DNA of 64,000 nucleotides from Clostridium pascui (GTDB lineage: Bacteria > Bacillota > Clostridia > Clostridiales > Clostridiaceae), in contig NZ_JAFBDB010000005.1 of the NCBI RefSeq assembly GCF_016908015.1, positions 248,001 to 312,000 of the forward strand. The letters run 5' to 3'. Below, in pieces: positions 46,552 to 54,141 of this stretch. Position 1 is the stretch's first letter. Each line of letters starts with the position of its first letter. The notes under the pieces were generated by a model. It made no database searches and was not told the DNA's origin. It saw nothing but the letters and a program-made list of their open reading frames with translations. The position numbers and the translations under genes are program-made.

Positions 46552-47553
46552 CTAGCATTTGTATAATAATGCAGTCATTATATATCCACCAGCCACTGAG
46601 CAAAATACTAAAATATCATCTTTATTAAACTTTTCTTTCTTTACTCTATCATCTAAAGCCATAATAGGGCTCGTACAACCAGTATATCCATATTTATCAC
46701 CAACAAATGTTGCTTTATTTAAAGAAGCTTCTAGCTTATTTAATGTTAATTCTATATCAGATTTAGAAAACTGGGACATAAAATAATGAGAAACGTCTTT
46801 GGGTCTATATTCATTTTCTTTTAATAACTCAGTTATTAATTCTGTCCATTTGTCTGAAAGAAATCCAAAATCAAAGGGATTCCACTCCATTTTTTTATCA
46901 TGTGCTTTAATAGTACTTGGAATATTGGATAGCCCGCATGCAGGAAATCTAATTGTTTCATTATATGTATCATCTGTAAATACTCTAGATCCTAACAGTC
47001 CTCTTTCTTCTTTTTCTTCCTTTACTTCTAGCACAACAGCAGCTGCACCATCTGCGAGACATGAATAAACAACCATATCATCTTCACGTGCAAAAGGACT
47101 TATAAGCATTGATCCAACAACTAAGATTCTCTTGTATTTTTTATCAGTTTTTAAATACTTTGATGCAATATCTATACCAGTAAGCATACCTACGCAGTCA
47201 TTATTTACATCAAATACATTAGTAACATTTTCTGCTTGTAACTTATTTTTTAATATTAATGCACAGCATGGAGTTAAATATTCTGGAGTATCAGAAACTG
47301 CTATTATAGCATCAATATCCGATGACGTTAGTCCTGCATTTGAAAGAGCATTTTTAGCAGCCTCAATTCCCATGCTTATACTTGTTTCATTTTTGGCAGC
47401 TAAAGTTCTTGAACTTCTCCCAAGCTTTTTCATGAGTCCAGCTACATGTTTTTCTGCCCCATAACGTTTAAAATGATTAATGTAGTATTCATTTTTAACT
47501 AGCCTCTTAGGATGATAACTTCCTATTCCTTTTATATAAACATTTTTAAACAT
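46552..47553 (-). CDS. Ketoacyl-ACP synthase III-like protein with altered active site
   Basis: A 333-residue thiolase-fold protein. The nucleophile Cys120 (NNDCVGML) is kept, but the FabH HQAN histidine is Ser260 (FMSQFSKS) and the GNT asparagine is Tyr290 (KYGYTGCTS). The 30-residue gap between these two equals that of E. coli FabH (His244-Asn274), so the alignment is unambiguous. A decarboxylating KAS III is therefore unlikely; acyl transfer or thioester chemistry is more plausible. The ATG follows GGGAGG. A c-di-GMP-I riboswitch and terminator lie in its leader. Confidence 0.8.
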   Translation of the reverse strand: MFKNVYIKGIGSYHPKRLVKNEYYINHFKRYGAEKHVAGLMKKLGRSSRTLAAKNETSISMGIEAAKNALSNAGLTSSDIDAIIAVSDTPEYLTPCCALILKNKLQAENVTNVFDVNNDCVGMLTGIDIASKYLKTDKKYKRILVVGSMLISPFAREDDMVVYSCLADGAAAVVLEVKEEKEERGLLGSRVFTDDTYNETIRFPACGLSNIPSTIKAHDKKMEWNPFDFGFLSDKWTELITELLKENEYRPKDVSHYFMSQFSKSDIELTLNKLEASLNKATFVGDKYGYTGCTSPIMALDDRVKKEKFNKDDILVFCSVAGGYIMTALLYKC

Positions 47554-47583
47554 AATTACGGCCTCCCTGATTTGCTAATATTT

Positions 47584-47632
47584 AAAAACAAAAAATGCTA
47601 AAGGAACCTTAATTACAAGGACACCTTTAGCA
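47584..47632 (-). terminator. Expression-platform terminator of the c-di-GMP riboswitch
   Basis: TGCTAAAGG (47596-47604) and CCTTTAGCA (47624-47632) pair; on the minus strand TTTTTTGTTTTT follows. It lies between the aptamer and the ketosynthase-like gene, 30 bp before the ATG. Confidence 0.85.
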
Positions 47633-47670
47633 CTTTATTATAAACTTTATTTACAAGACACTGTTTTATT

Positions 47671-47765
47671 AAAATACTTTGGCAACCTGGCAATCATAGG
47701 ATTGATAATTCATCCATTAGACCCATAGCTTTGCGTCCCTACTTTTCAATAAGTTTGCTATTTTC
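47671..47765 (-). promoter_or_regulatory. c-di-GMP-I (GEMM) riboswitch
   Basis: On the minus strand the sequence reads AATAGCAAACTTATTGAAAA, then GTAGGGACGCAAAGCTATGG, GTCTAATGG and finally ATTGCCAGGTTGCCAAAG. This has the GCAAAC start, the GAAA tetraloop, the GGGACGCAAAGC core and the closing GCC-AGGTTGCC helix of the class I aptamer. P1 pairs AAAATA with TATTTT. The rest of the 335-bp gap has no gene. Confidence 0.92.
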
Positions 47766-47887
47766 AATATTTATTTGGATTCTATTAACATATTTTACAT
47801 AGATTTTAATGTATAAGTATATAATCGGCATTATTTATTACTTCTTTAGTATATTTTTGTAATGGTAGTTTTTCAAGTTTATTTATA

Positions 47888-49171
47888 CTAGAGACTAGAA
47901 GATACTGGCACATAAATATCATTAGAAATAAATTCGGAATTAATGAGCATTCCATTTTCATATGTTTTTCTTATGACTTTTACTTTATAGGCATTATCAT
48001 CCCTATTCACATCATTTTCAATTACATATATCCTCCTACTTAAATCAGAATTCGAAAAAATATTAATATATAAATTTTCATTCTCAGTATGCCCTTCTAT
48101 ATATATTGGATAGTTAAGTGTGTTTACGAATTTAAAATCTATGTTTTGCCAATCAACTGTAGCATCAAGTCCAAGTCCTACATAAGAAGACGGTAATGAA
48201 TGATTTATTCTATCTATATTTTGTATTCCTGCTTTTAAAATGGCATTATATAGAGTAGATGACACCTGACAAATACCTCCACCTATCCCTGATTCAATTT
48301 TATTATCAATTATAACTGGAGCCTCCATATACCCTCTCTCTTTCGTTCTCTCTCCTACTACATCATTAAAACTAAAAGCCTCACCTGGCATTAAAATTGT
48401 ACCATTTATAGCATTAATACAAACTTTAATATTATTAGCCCTCGTAAAAGATGATGATTTAAAGCTTGTACTAAACGATGATATGCATGTATTAACACCA
48501 GAAAGTTTAGACTTTTTAATTTCAGCTTCCACCTCTTTAACGGGTGCCTTTATATAAATATCACCGCTCGTTCCTGATTCTATACTACTCTTAATATGCT
48601 CATAAAGTTTTTCTTTTTCAACTTTAGCACCTTTTATATCATCTTGTATTTGTATTTTACTTTCAGTATTGATTTTTATTATTGCATTTATAGGATTTTT
48701 ATTGATTTCTTTTTCAATTTTACTTATAAATGCCCTAATTACTTCATCATCACAAGTAAAATCTAAATCATACGACTTATTACTACCAATCTTTATAAGC
48801 TCATGTTGTTTAATTATATTTAAATCCTTTCCGAAGTTAAATGCTTTATCAATGGCATTATCAACACTGTAACTCTTAATTAACTGAAGCTTGTTTATGG
48901 AGTAAGTTTTATCATCAATGGTTACATATAGTTTCTTGTTATATATATTATCTATGTATTGAGTATTAATTATATTTCTTGCTTCATCTTTAGTTTTACC
49001 ACCTAGATCAATATCAGCTATTTTTATATCACTATAAATCAACTGATTCCATCTCTCATTTTCCATACCTAGTCTCCACATAAAACCAATTATTAAACCT
49101 AAAAAACTTGAAATAAACCGAAATACTAAAATTTTAAAATCTAAAGTAACACGATATTTTTCCTTCATCAT
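47888..49171 (-). CDS. VanW-family cell-envelope protein
   Basis: A 427-residue protein. An N-terminal membrane helix (about 14-33) precedes a PG_binding_4-like domain (about 45-215) and a VanW domain (about 235-365) with LMPGEAFSFNDVVGERTKERGY and GGGICQVSSTLYNA, both diagnostic. VanW domains bind or modify the wall, but their chemistry is unproven. The last ~50 residues resemble a G5-like strand domain. It lies last in a putative three-gene operon with two unknown genes. Confidence 0.88.
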   Translation of the reverse strand: MMKEKYRVTLDFKILVFRFISSFLGLIIGFMWRLGMENERWNQLIYSDIKIADIDLGGKTKDEARNIINTQYIDNIYNKKLYVTIDDKTYSINKLQLIKSYSVDNAIDKAFNFGKDLNIIKQHELIKIGSNKSYDLDFTCDDEVIRAFISKIEKEINKNPINAIIKINTESKIQIQDDIKGAKVEKEKLYEHIKSSIESGTSGDIYIKAPVKEVEAEIKKSKLSGVNTCISSFSTSFKSSSFTRANNIKVCINAINGTILMPGEAFSFNDVVGERTKERGYMEAPVIIDNKIESGIGGGICQVSSTLYNAILKAGIQNIDRINHSLPSSYVGLGLDATVDWQNIDFKFVNTLNYPIYIEGHTENENLYINIFSNSDLSRRIYVIENDVNRDDNAYKVKVIRKTYENGMLINSEFISNDIYVPVSSSL

Positions 49172-49212
49172 TCCCTCATAATTTACCCTAAAATTAAAAA
49201 TATATTATAAAT

Positions 49213-49854
49213 CTATTTTGAAAAAAAGTTAATAATTTCTCCTATTTTTTGAGATTCGTACTTAATTTCGTATATTTGCTCTTCTAGCATATTTTCATTA
49301 ATTTTTATTTGTTCTTGATAATCATTAATTAAACTTGATAGCTTGGCTATTTCTTCTTTATACTTAGCAATATTGTTGTTAGTTTGTTTGTAATAGCAAT
49401 CTATTACCTCATCCAATAAATTCAATCTTTGATCTCCATCAGAGAGAAGTTTGTTTAAATCCATCCTGGAAGCATCAATAATATTTATAACCGATTGCTT
49501 CACTATATCTTTGGGCAGATTTTGTGGCAAAGCATTGATTAAATTTTGCAGCATGAAAACTGTATTAATATTGCTGTTTTCAAGTCCATGTAAGGAATAT
49601 ATATCATCTATAGTCATTTTCTTTTTATATATATTATTATCAACTGTCGAAGATTTATCCTCAATAACTGGTTCAACAACTTTAACTTCTTCTTTGTAGT
49701 CATTAGCTTCCACATTCACAACGTTATGACCATTATTTATCGCTTCATCAAGTTTAATATTGTTTTTCAACTCGGAATCAGTATATTCCGACTTCTCTTT
49801 ACTAACTTTTTCTACCAAATTATACTTTTCTAAAATAGACATTACTTTTGACAT
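49213..49854 (-). CDS. Hypothetical coiled-coil protein
   Basis: A 213-residue protein with an acidic variable first part (20-75) and a helical second part: MTIDDIYSLHGL, a four-helix-like region with LPQNLPKDIVKQSVINII (about 115-132), and a final coiled coil (about 160-205). No membrane segment or enzyme motif is seen. Start chosen at 49854 (GAGGAG, eight bases) rather than 49863. The position between a small membrane protein gene and a VanW gene suggests a cell-envelope or division-associated role; that is inference only. Confidence 0.65.
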   Translation of the reverse strand: MSKVMSILEKYNLVEKVSKEKSEYTDSELKNNIKLDEAINNGHNVVNVEANDYKEEVKVVEPVIEDKSSTVDNNIYKKKMTIDDIYSLHGLENSNINTVFMLQNLINALPQNLPKDIVKQSVINIIDASRMDLNKLLSDGDQRLNLLDEVIDCYYKQTNNNIAKYKEEIAKLSSLINDYQEQIKINENMLEEQIYEIKYESQKIGEIINFFSK

Positions 49855-49889
49855 GGCATACACTCCTCAATATTAAAACTTTACTATAA

Positions 49890-50093
49890 CTATATAAGTT
49901 TCCAGACAATCATTTTACCTATCATTATGCCTAATGCAAACATGATTAAACAAAAGAAAATACACTGAAACTTATCTGTAAATCCATATTGTGTTTTAGA
50001 CAATTTGTTTTGAAAAAATTTGAATATAATCCTACAAAAAATCAGTGAAATTAAAGAAAACATAACTCCAATTAAAAAAAATTTTATTATCAT
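49890..50093 (-). CDS. Small membrane protein, 67 residues
   Basis: Two hydrophobic helices (about 4-25 and 43-63) joined by a basic loop. No family is recognised, and no strong ribosome site is visible before the ATG. It precedes the coiled-coil and VanW genes on the same strand with 35-40-bp gaps, so it may be the first gene of that operon. Confidence 0.5.
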   Translation of the reverse strand: MIIKFFLIGVMFSLISLIFCRIIFKFFQNKLSKTQYGFTDKFQCIFFCLIMFALGIMIGKMIVWKLI

Positions 50094-50227
50094 CTATAAT
50101 CACATCCATATTATATATATCGAAGTCATTTTAGCGACTTTTAATATTTTTAAATTATTTTATTAATTTAATTATATTTCATATAATATTTGTTCTAACT
50201 TATTATGAATGTCGTTTTAATACATAC

Positions 50228-50274
50228 TAAAAAAGCTTAAACATCATTCATTTACTAGTTTAAGCTTTTTTAGA
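50228..50274. terminator. Bidirectional terminator
   Basis: AAAAAAGCTTAAAC/GTTTAAGCTTTTTT stem (14 bp) around ~17 bases. It ends the potassium-channel transcript on the minus strand. Confidence 0.85.
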
Positions 50275-50315
50275 TTAACTCCCATTTAACTTTAGAGAAT
50301 TTACCACCTATAATT

Positions 50316-51128
50316 TTACTTGCGTGATACCTTAAATAATAAAATAGGTATAATTATTATTCCTAGTATGTAGGCGCTTATCATTTCCATTATCGAAATA
50401 AAATACATTATATTACCTACAGGATGCATGTCACCATATCCTACAGTAAAAAAAGTAGTTGCACTAAACCATATACAATCTGAAAATGGCTTAGATACTC
50501 TATAGTAGTGATTAATAGGATCCTTAAGAAAATTTCCATCAAATATACAATTAAGTTGACTAAACGGAAAATTGTGTATAATAAAGTATACAATAGCATT
50601 GGCTGCAATTATAAGTATTACAACAGAAATAACCATTGCTGATGTTTTTATTATTGTAAATTGCATATTATTTTTACCGTGTACTGACAAATGATTATTA
50701 GCTGATAATATTAGTATTATTACAATCATGTATATCATTATCATGTATGCAGTAGGTATAAATTCCATTAAAATAATCTCAACAATCGATATATATTCTT
50801 GTATAAAAACTTTTATGGGATAGTAATATACAATTTTAAATAATGTATAAGAAGAAATGGCTATATTAATTAAATTAAGTGTAAAAGTACAGCACAATTC
50901 ATTATGATCTATTTTCTTCTTTTTTTTACTATAGTATCGATATGATATTATCATTATAACTAACAAGCTTATATAAAATAAGAAATAGCTTCTGCATAAA
51001 AGTATTAATATAGAGCATAATAAGTTAATAAATATGCCACTTATAACATTCACATCAATTAGATATACTATACAAAAACATAATAAGGAAATAGCCAGAA
51101 TTACCAAATTATAAGCAATGATATTAAT
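50316..51128 (-). CDS. Two-pore-helix potassium channel, apparent AUU start
   Basis: A ~270-residue membrane protein with about six hydrophobic segments and a C-terminal pore with the selectivity filter TVGYGD (TTFFTVGYGDMHPVG) followed by the inner helix; Ion_trans_2 family. No ATG, GTG or well-placed TTG starts it: the only ribosome site (GGGAGG) is seven bases before an ATT codon at 51128 (reading MNIIAYNLV). The next TTG, at 51107, is 28 bases away. An AUU start, or a single-base change of an ancestral ATG, is the best explanation. It has no cytosolic RCK domain in this frame. Confidence 0.72.
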   Translation of the reverse strand: MNIIAYNLVILAISLLCFCIVYLIDVNVISGIFINLLCSILILLCRSYFLFYISLLVIMIISYRYYSKKKKKIDHNELCCTFTLNLINIAISSYTLFKIVYYYPIKVFIQEYISIVEIILMEFIPTAYMIMIYMIVIILILSANNHLSVHGKNNMQFTIIKTSAMVISVVILIIAANAIVYFIIHNFPFSQLNCIFDGNFLKDPINHYYRVSKPFSDCIWFSATTFFTVGYGDMHPVGNIMYFISIMEMISAYILGIIIIPILLFKVSRK

Positions 51129-51262
51129 GATGTTACCTCCCTAAAACTACTATTTTATATAATATATAGTTTTAATGCTTTACCTATTACTAAAAACTCT
51201 TCCTATATCTAAAACATGAGATAAAGTCTTCAGATTATTCCCTTTATAAAAAACTTCATTAT

Positions 51263-51448
51263 TTAAATACTTCTAGCACTCTTCAGTCTTTTTGATGTTT
51301 CTTTCGCTTCTAAATGCGTTACCGCTAAAACCGCAACAAAAACATAATCATCTGCTGATGTTAATAGAAAGTGATTTTTCTTCATATTATCGAAGAATTC
51401 TCTTGTCCTTCTAATTTTATAATCCCATTCATACATATATAATTTCAA
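51263..51448 (-). pseudogene. Possible remnant of a DUF4003-type gene
   Basis: A 61-codon frame with EFFDNMKKNHFLLTSADDYVF (21 residues, 19-39), which resembles the NNHxFLTSxDDY region of DUF4003 proteins. Family members are about 300 residues and no further homologous sequence is seen upstream. There is no ribosome site. Probably a broken gene left-over, though a small functional protein cannot be ruled out. Confidence 0.35.
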
Positions 51449-51500
51449 TTAAGTATATATAAACCTTAAGTTTTCTTTAGTATAATCTATATATATAATA

Positions 51501-51540
51501 AAAAGCTATAAATGAACACAAGTTCATTTACAGCCATATA
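51501..51540 (-). terminator. Terminator of TipAS-MerR gene 2
   Basis: GCTGTAAATGAAC/GTTCATTTATAGC stem with a TTGT loop, then TTTTTATT on the minus strand. Confidence 0.75.
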
Positions 51541-51541
51541 T

Positions 51542-52294
51542 TTAAATGTTATTTTGTGTTGAATACATTTCTGATGCTGTATAAAGATAATATGAAAGAC
51601 CTATCTTCTGATTTTCTAACATATTCCTGTGAAAATCATCCTGTAAAAAGAACTTTGAAACATTCATAAATGATTTTGCATCCATACTCGCACCATGATT
51701 ATTTAAAAATGCTATATGCCGTTTAATTTTCTTTTGCAGTTCCTCATCGTCTGCTTTGATTCCACTCTTTAGTGCATTAGCAACATAATTGATAAATTCC
51801 TGTGCTTCTAAAGCTTGCTCATTTAACTGTTCCACTTGAATATCTTCAGATTTTAACATATCATACTCATATTTATCTTTAAGATACTCATTTTGTTCTG
51901 TAAGCACCTTCCCCCATTCCTCTTTGTTGAGACCTTGAAACATTGCTGATTTATCCATATTTTCTCCTTTCTTAGTAAGACGAATCGATTCTTCAATGGT
52001 GTTTAATACACAATCCATTCTCTGCTTGCGCGCAATAAGCAGTTTTTGTTGATCAATCAAACACTCAATTCGACTTGGTTCATCTTCAAGAGCCTTTTTT
52101 ATATCTTTAAGAGAAAAATCAAGTTCACGATAAAACAATATTTGTTGTAATCTTTGCAGCTCTTCCACTCCATAAAGACGATAGCCGGCTTCTGTCATCT
52201 TGCATGGTACTAATAATCCTATTTTGTGATAGTGATGGAGTGTTTTCACTGTTACTCCTGTTAACTCTGCAATTTCTTTAACCGTGTATTCCAT
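51542..52294 (-). CDS. MerR-family regulator with TipAS ligand domain (2)
   Basis: A 250-residue paralogue of the regulator at 29143. MerR HTH at about 1-70 (IAELTGVTVKTLHHYHKIG), coiled coil to ~110, and a C-terminal TipAS-like domain that is more divergent (HIAFLNNHGASMDAKSFMNV). It would bind a drug-like ligand. The promoter carries a perfect 9-bp inverted repeat in a 19-bp spacer, the usual MerR arrangement. The flavoprotein gene ends 58 bp upstream on the same strand and may be part of the same response. Confidence 0.86.
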   Translation of the reverse strand: MEYTVKEIAELTGVTVKTLHHYHKIGLLVPCKMTEAGYRLYGVEELQRLQQILFYRELDFSLKDIKKALEDEPSRIECLIDQQKLLIARKQRMDCVLNTIEESIRLTKKGENMDKSAMFQGLNKEEWGKVLTEQNEYLKDKYEYDMLKSEDIQVEQLNEQALEAQEFINYVANALKSGIKADDEELQKKIKRHIAFLNNHGASMDAKSFMNVSKFFLQDDFHRNMLENQKIGLSYYLYTASEMYSTQNNI

Positions 52295-52314
52295 GATTTC
52301 TCACCTCGTATATA

Positions 52315-52345
52315 ATCTTAAGCTCTTACCTAAGGTAAGAGTCAA
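52315..52345 (-). promoter_or_regulatory. MerR-type promoter with perfect palindrome
   Basis: TTGACT (52340-52345), a 19-bp spacer and TAAGAT (52315-52320). CTCTTACCT-A-AGGTAAGAG (52323-52341) fills the spacer and -35 edge. Confidence 0.78.
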
Positions 52346-52352
52346 GGATTTA

Positions 52353-53012
52353 TTAAAAAGATTTTTTTAATAATTCTCGAGTAACTGCTGACAGTTTCAT
52401 TTCAGCGGCAATCTCTTTCCCTGCCTTTTCTAAAAATTTTAGATAATCATCTATTGAAGATTGCAATTCTTCTGGTCGATTATTAAGAAGTTTCCCTCGT
52501 GTAGAATAAATTTCTCCTATCAAATCCATGTGCATCTTTTGAGCAACTCGATTAATCCAAAGTGAAATCACTTGAAACTCAGATTTATCAGAATGGCCAC
52601 AGCTAGACATCATCATTAGTTTAGGCCCCTGTGCTTTTGTAGGCTTTAAGTTTTGATTTTCTTCTTTCATATCTTTTTTAGAATGAGGACTTCCTATCAT
52701 TGTCATTCTATCCATAAAAACTTTTAGCATACCAGAAACATTCTCAAAATATACCAGTGTAGCAAATAAAATAATATCTGCCCATCCAAGAAGTGAAAGT
52801 ACACTTAACATATCATCACTAATTACACATTGCCCAGGACCTCTCTCCCAACACATGTGACAACCTCTACAGTGCTGTATTTCTTTTTCAGCTAAAAATA
52901 TACTTGCAGTCTCTGCTCCTGCTTCTTTTGCTCCCATTAAAAATGCACTTACCATTACATTAGTATTACCAGCTTTACCTTTAGGACTACCATTGATTAC
53001 CACGATCTTCAT
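52353..53012 (-). CDS. Iron-sulfur flavoprotein-like NAD(P)H reductase (2)
   Basis: A 219-residue FMN-reductase-fold protein. GSPKGKAGNT (about 8-17) is the FMN phosphate loop; CRGCHMCWERGPGQC has the CX2CX2CX7C pattern also seen in the paralogue at 38886. FENVSGMLKVFMDRM is the flavin loop. The open frame begins at 53075 within the next gene, but GGAGAG before the ATG at 53012 and the fold start fix it there. The MerR gene follows directly, so a drug- or redox-responsive unit is likely. Confidence 0.8.
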   Translation of the reverse strand: MKIVVINGSPKGKAGNTNVMVSAFLMGAKEAGAETASIFLAEKEIQHCRGCHMCWERGPGQCVISDDMLSVLSLLGWADIILFATLVYFENVSGMLKVFMDRMTMIGSPHSKKDMKEENQNLKPTKAQGPKLMMMSSCGHSDKSEFQVISLWINRVAQKMHMDLIGEIYSTRGKLLNNRPEELQSSIDDYLKFLEKAGKEIAAEMKLSAVTRELLKKSF

Positions 53013-53031
53013 TGTCACACTCTCCATTTTA

Positions 53032-54006
53032 CTATATTTTTTTATATAACTTAAAATTTTCTCCCTGACTTTCAACCCACATCTGTAAAAGTTCTTTCAA
53101 ATCATCCAATTTTTCCTTTTCTGTAGCACCTTCCTGTACCTTAAGTTTTTCCACAATTTCAAATGTAAAACTGTCTTCTCCATAAATTTTCCAGTCCTCT
53201 TGTAAGTTTTTCACCTTAAATCTTCCCATATTTAACTGAAATTTAATTCCTTCAAAGGGCTTATATAAGTTCTTACATATATCTACATAAGAATATCCTG
53301 TAGTTTTATTGTGTATTTCAATTATCCCCATTTCTATCTCTTGCTGTTTATACTCATTAATAAGTTCTTTTTTCTCCATCTTATCCATTACATTTCCCTC
53401 ACAATTCTTATAATATTTACTTCCATCCTTAGTTCTCTTTAGATAACCATAATCCACTAAATAACGGCGTATAATTGCATCGTCTTCATAAATAGGTTTA
53501 ATAATCTTTTTTACTTCCATTTCCGTATACTCTTTATTTGGCTCAAATAAATCAGTAAACCTTGGTAATAAAGCTTTTCTTTTTTCTTCCCTGGCAGGAA
53601 AGTTTCGAAGCTTAGGCTGTGTCACTGTTGGCATTTCTTCATCAGTTAACTCCATAATGGCTAAAAAAGCTCTTGCTTGTCTTGCTCTCTCTCTTAAAGC
53701 AAATCTCATGTTTCTTACTGTTGATTCTGCGCAAGCAAGTTTTACAGCAATTTCTTTATCACTATATTTATTTGATACCATCTCCAAGAATCCTTTTTGA
53801 ATTTCAGTAAGTCCAGTATACTTTTTATCTAACAAAAGTAATCTTTCAATAGGATTACCATGTTCTACAATGTGAGAATTTACATCATTATCATCGTTAC
53901 CTATGTTTACCCCACATATTAAGCAAATAAATTCTGCTTTCTTGCTGTTCCAAACATATCCTCTTTTAAAATCATCTATAGTTGCATTACGAATTAATTC
54001 ATTCAC
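53032..54006 (-). CDS. Zinc-finger, HTH, DUF2087 and GIY-YIG-like fusion protein
   Basis: A 324-residue cytosolic protein. CLICG (28-32) and H45/H49 form a C2H2-like finger. A LuxR-like helix-turn-helix covers about 66-110 (LTEIQKGFLEMVSN, SDKEIAVKLACAESTVRNM). DUF2087 lies at about 130-200 (YTEMEVKKIIKPIYEDDAIIRRYLVDYGYL). The C-terminus (about 210-320) looks like a GIY-YIG fold with changed catalytic residues (GIIEIHNKTTGYSYV, then SFTFEIVEKL). The ATG follows GGGAGAG. It is probably a DNA-binding regulator; targets are unknown. Confidence 0.78.
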   Translation of the reverse strand: MNELIRNATIDDFKRGYVWNSKKAEFICLICGVNIGNDDNDVNSHIVEHGNPIERLLLLDKKYTGLTEIQKGFLEMVSNKYSDKEIAVKLACAESTVRNMRFALRERARQARAFLAIMELTDEEMPTVTQPKLRNFPAREEKRKALLPRFTDLFEPNKEYTEMEVKKIIKPIYEDDAIIRRYLVDYGYLKRTKDGSKYYKNCEGNVMDKMEKKELINEYKQQEIEMGIIEIHNKTTGYSYVDICKNLYKPFEGIKFQLNMGRFKVKNLQEDWKIYGEDSFTFEIVEKLKVQEGATEKEKLDDLKELLQMWVESQGENFKLYKKI

Positions 54007-54070
54007 TTTTTTCTCTCCCGTCTATTATTTTCATAGACATATTAACATTATTATTTATTATTGTCAATTA

Positions 54071-54109
54071 TACTAAAAAAGCGACTGGTTTTAACCAATC
54101 GCTTTTTTC
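54071..54109. terminator. Bidirectional terminator, left edge of the ars operon
   Basis: AAAAAAGCGACTGGTT/AACCAATCGCTTTTTT stem with an internal mismatch. A related sequence lies at the right edge of the ars operon (56794-56826). Confidence 0.85.
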
Positions 54110-54141
54110 AACTTGCCACTTGCCATGTGGGTGGCACTATA

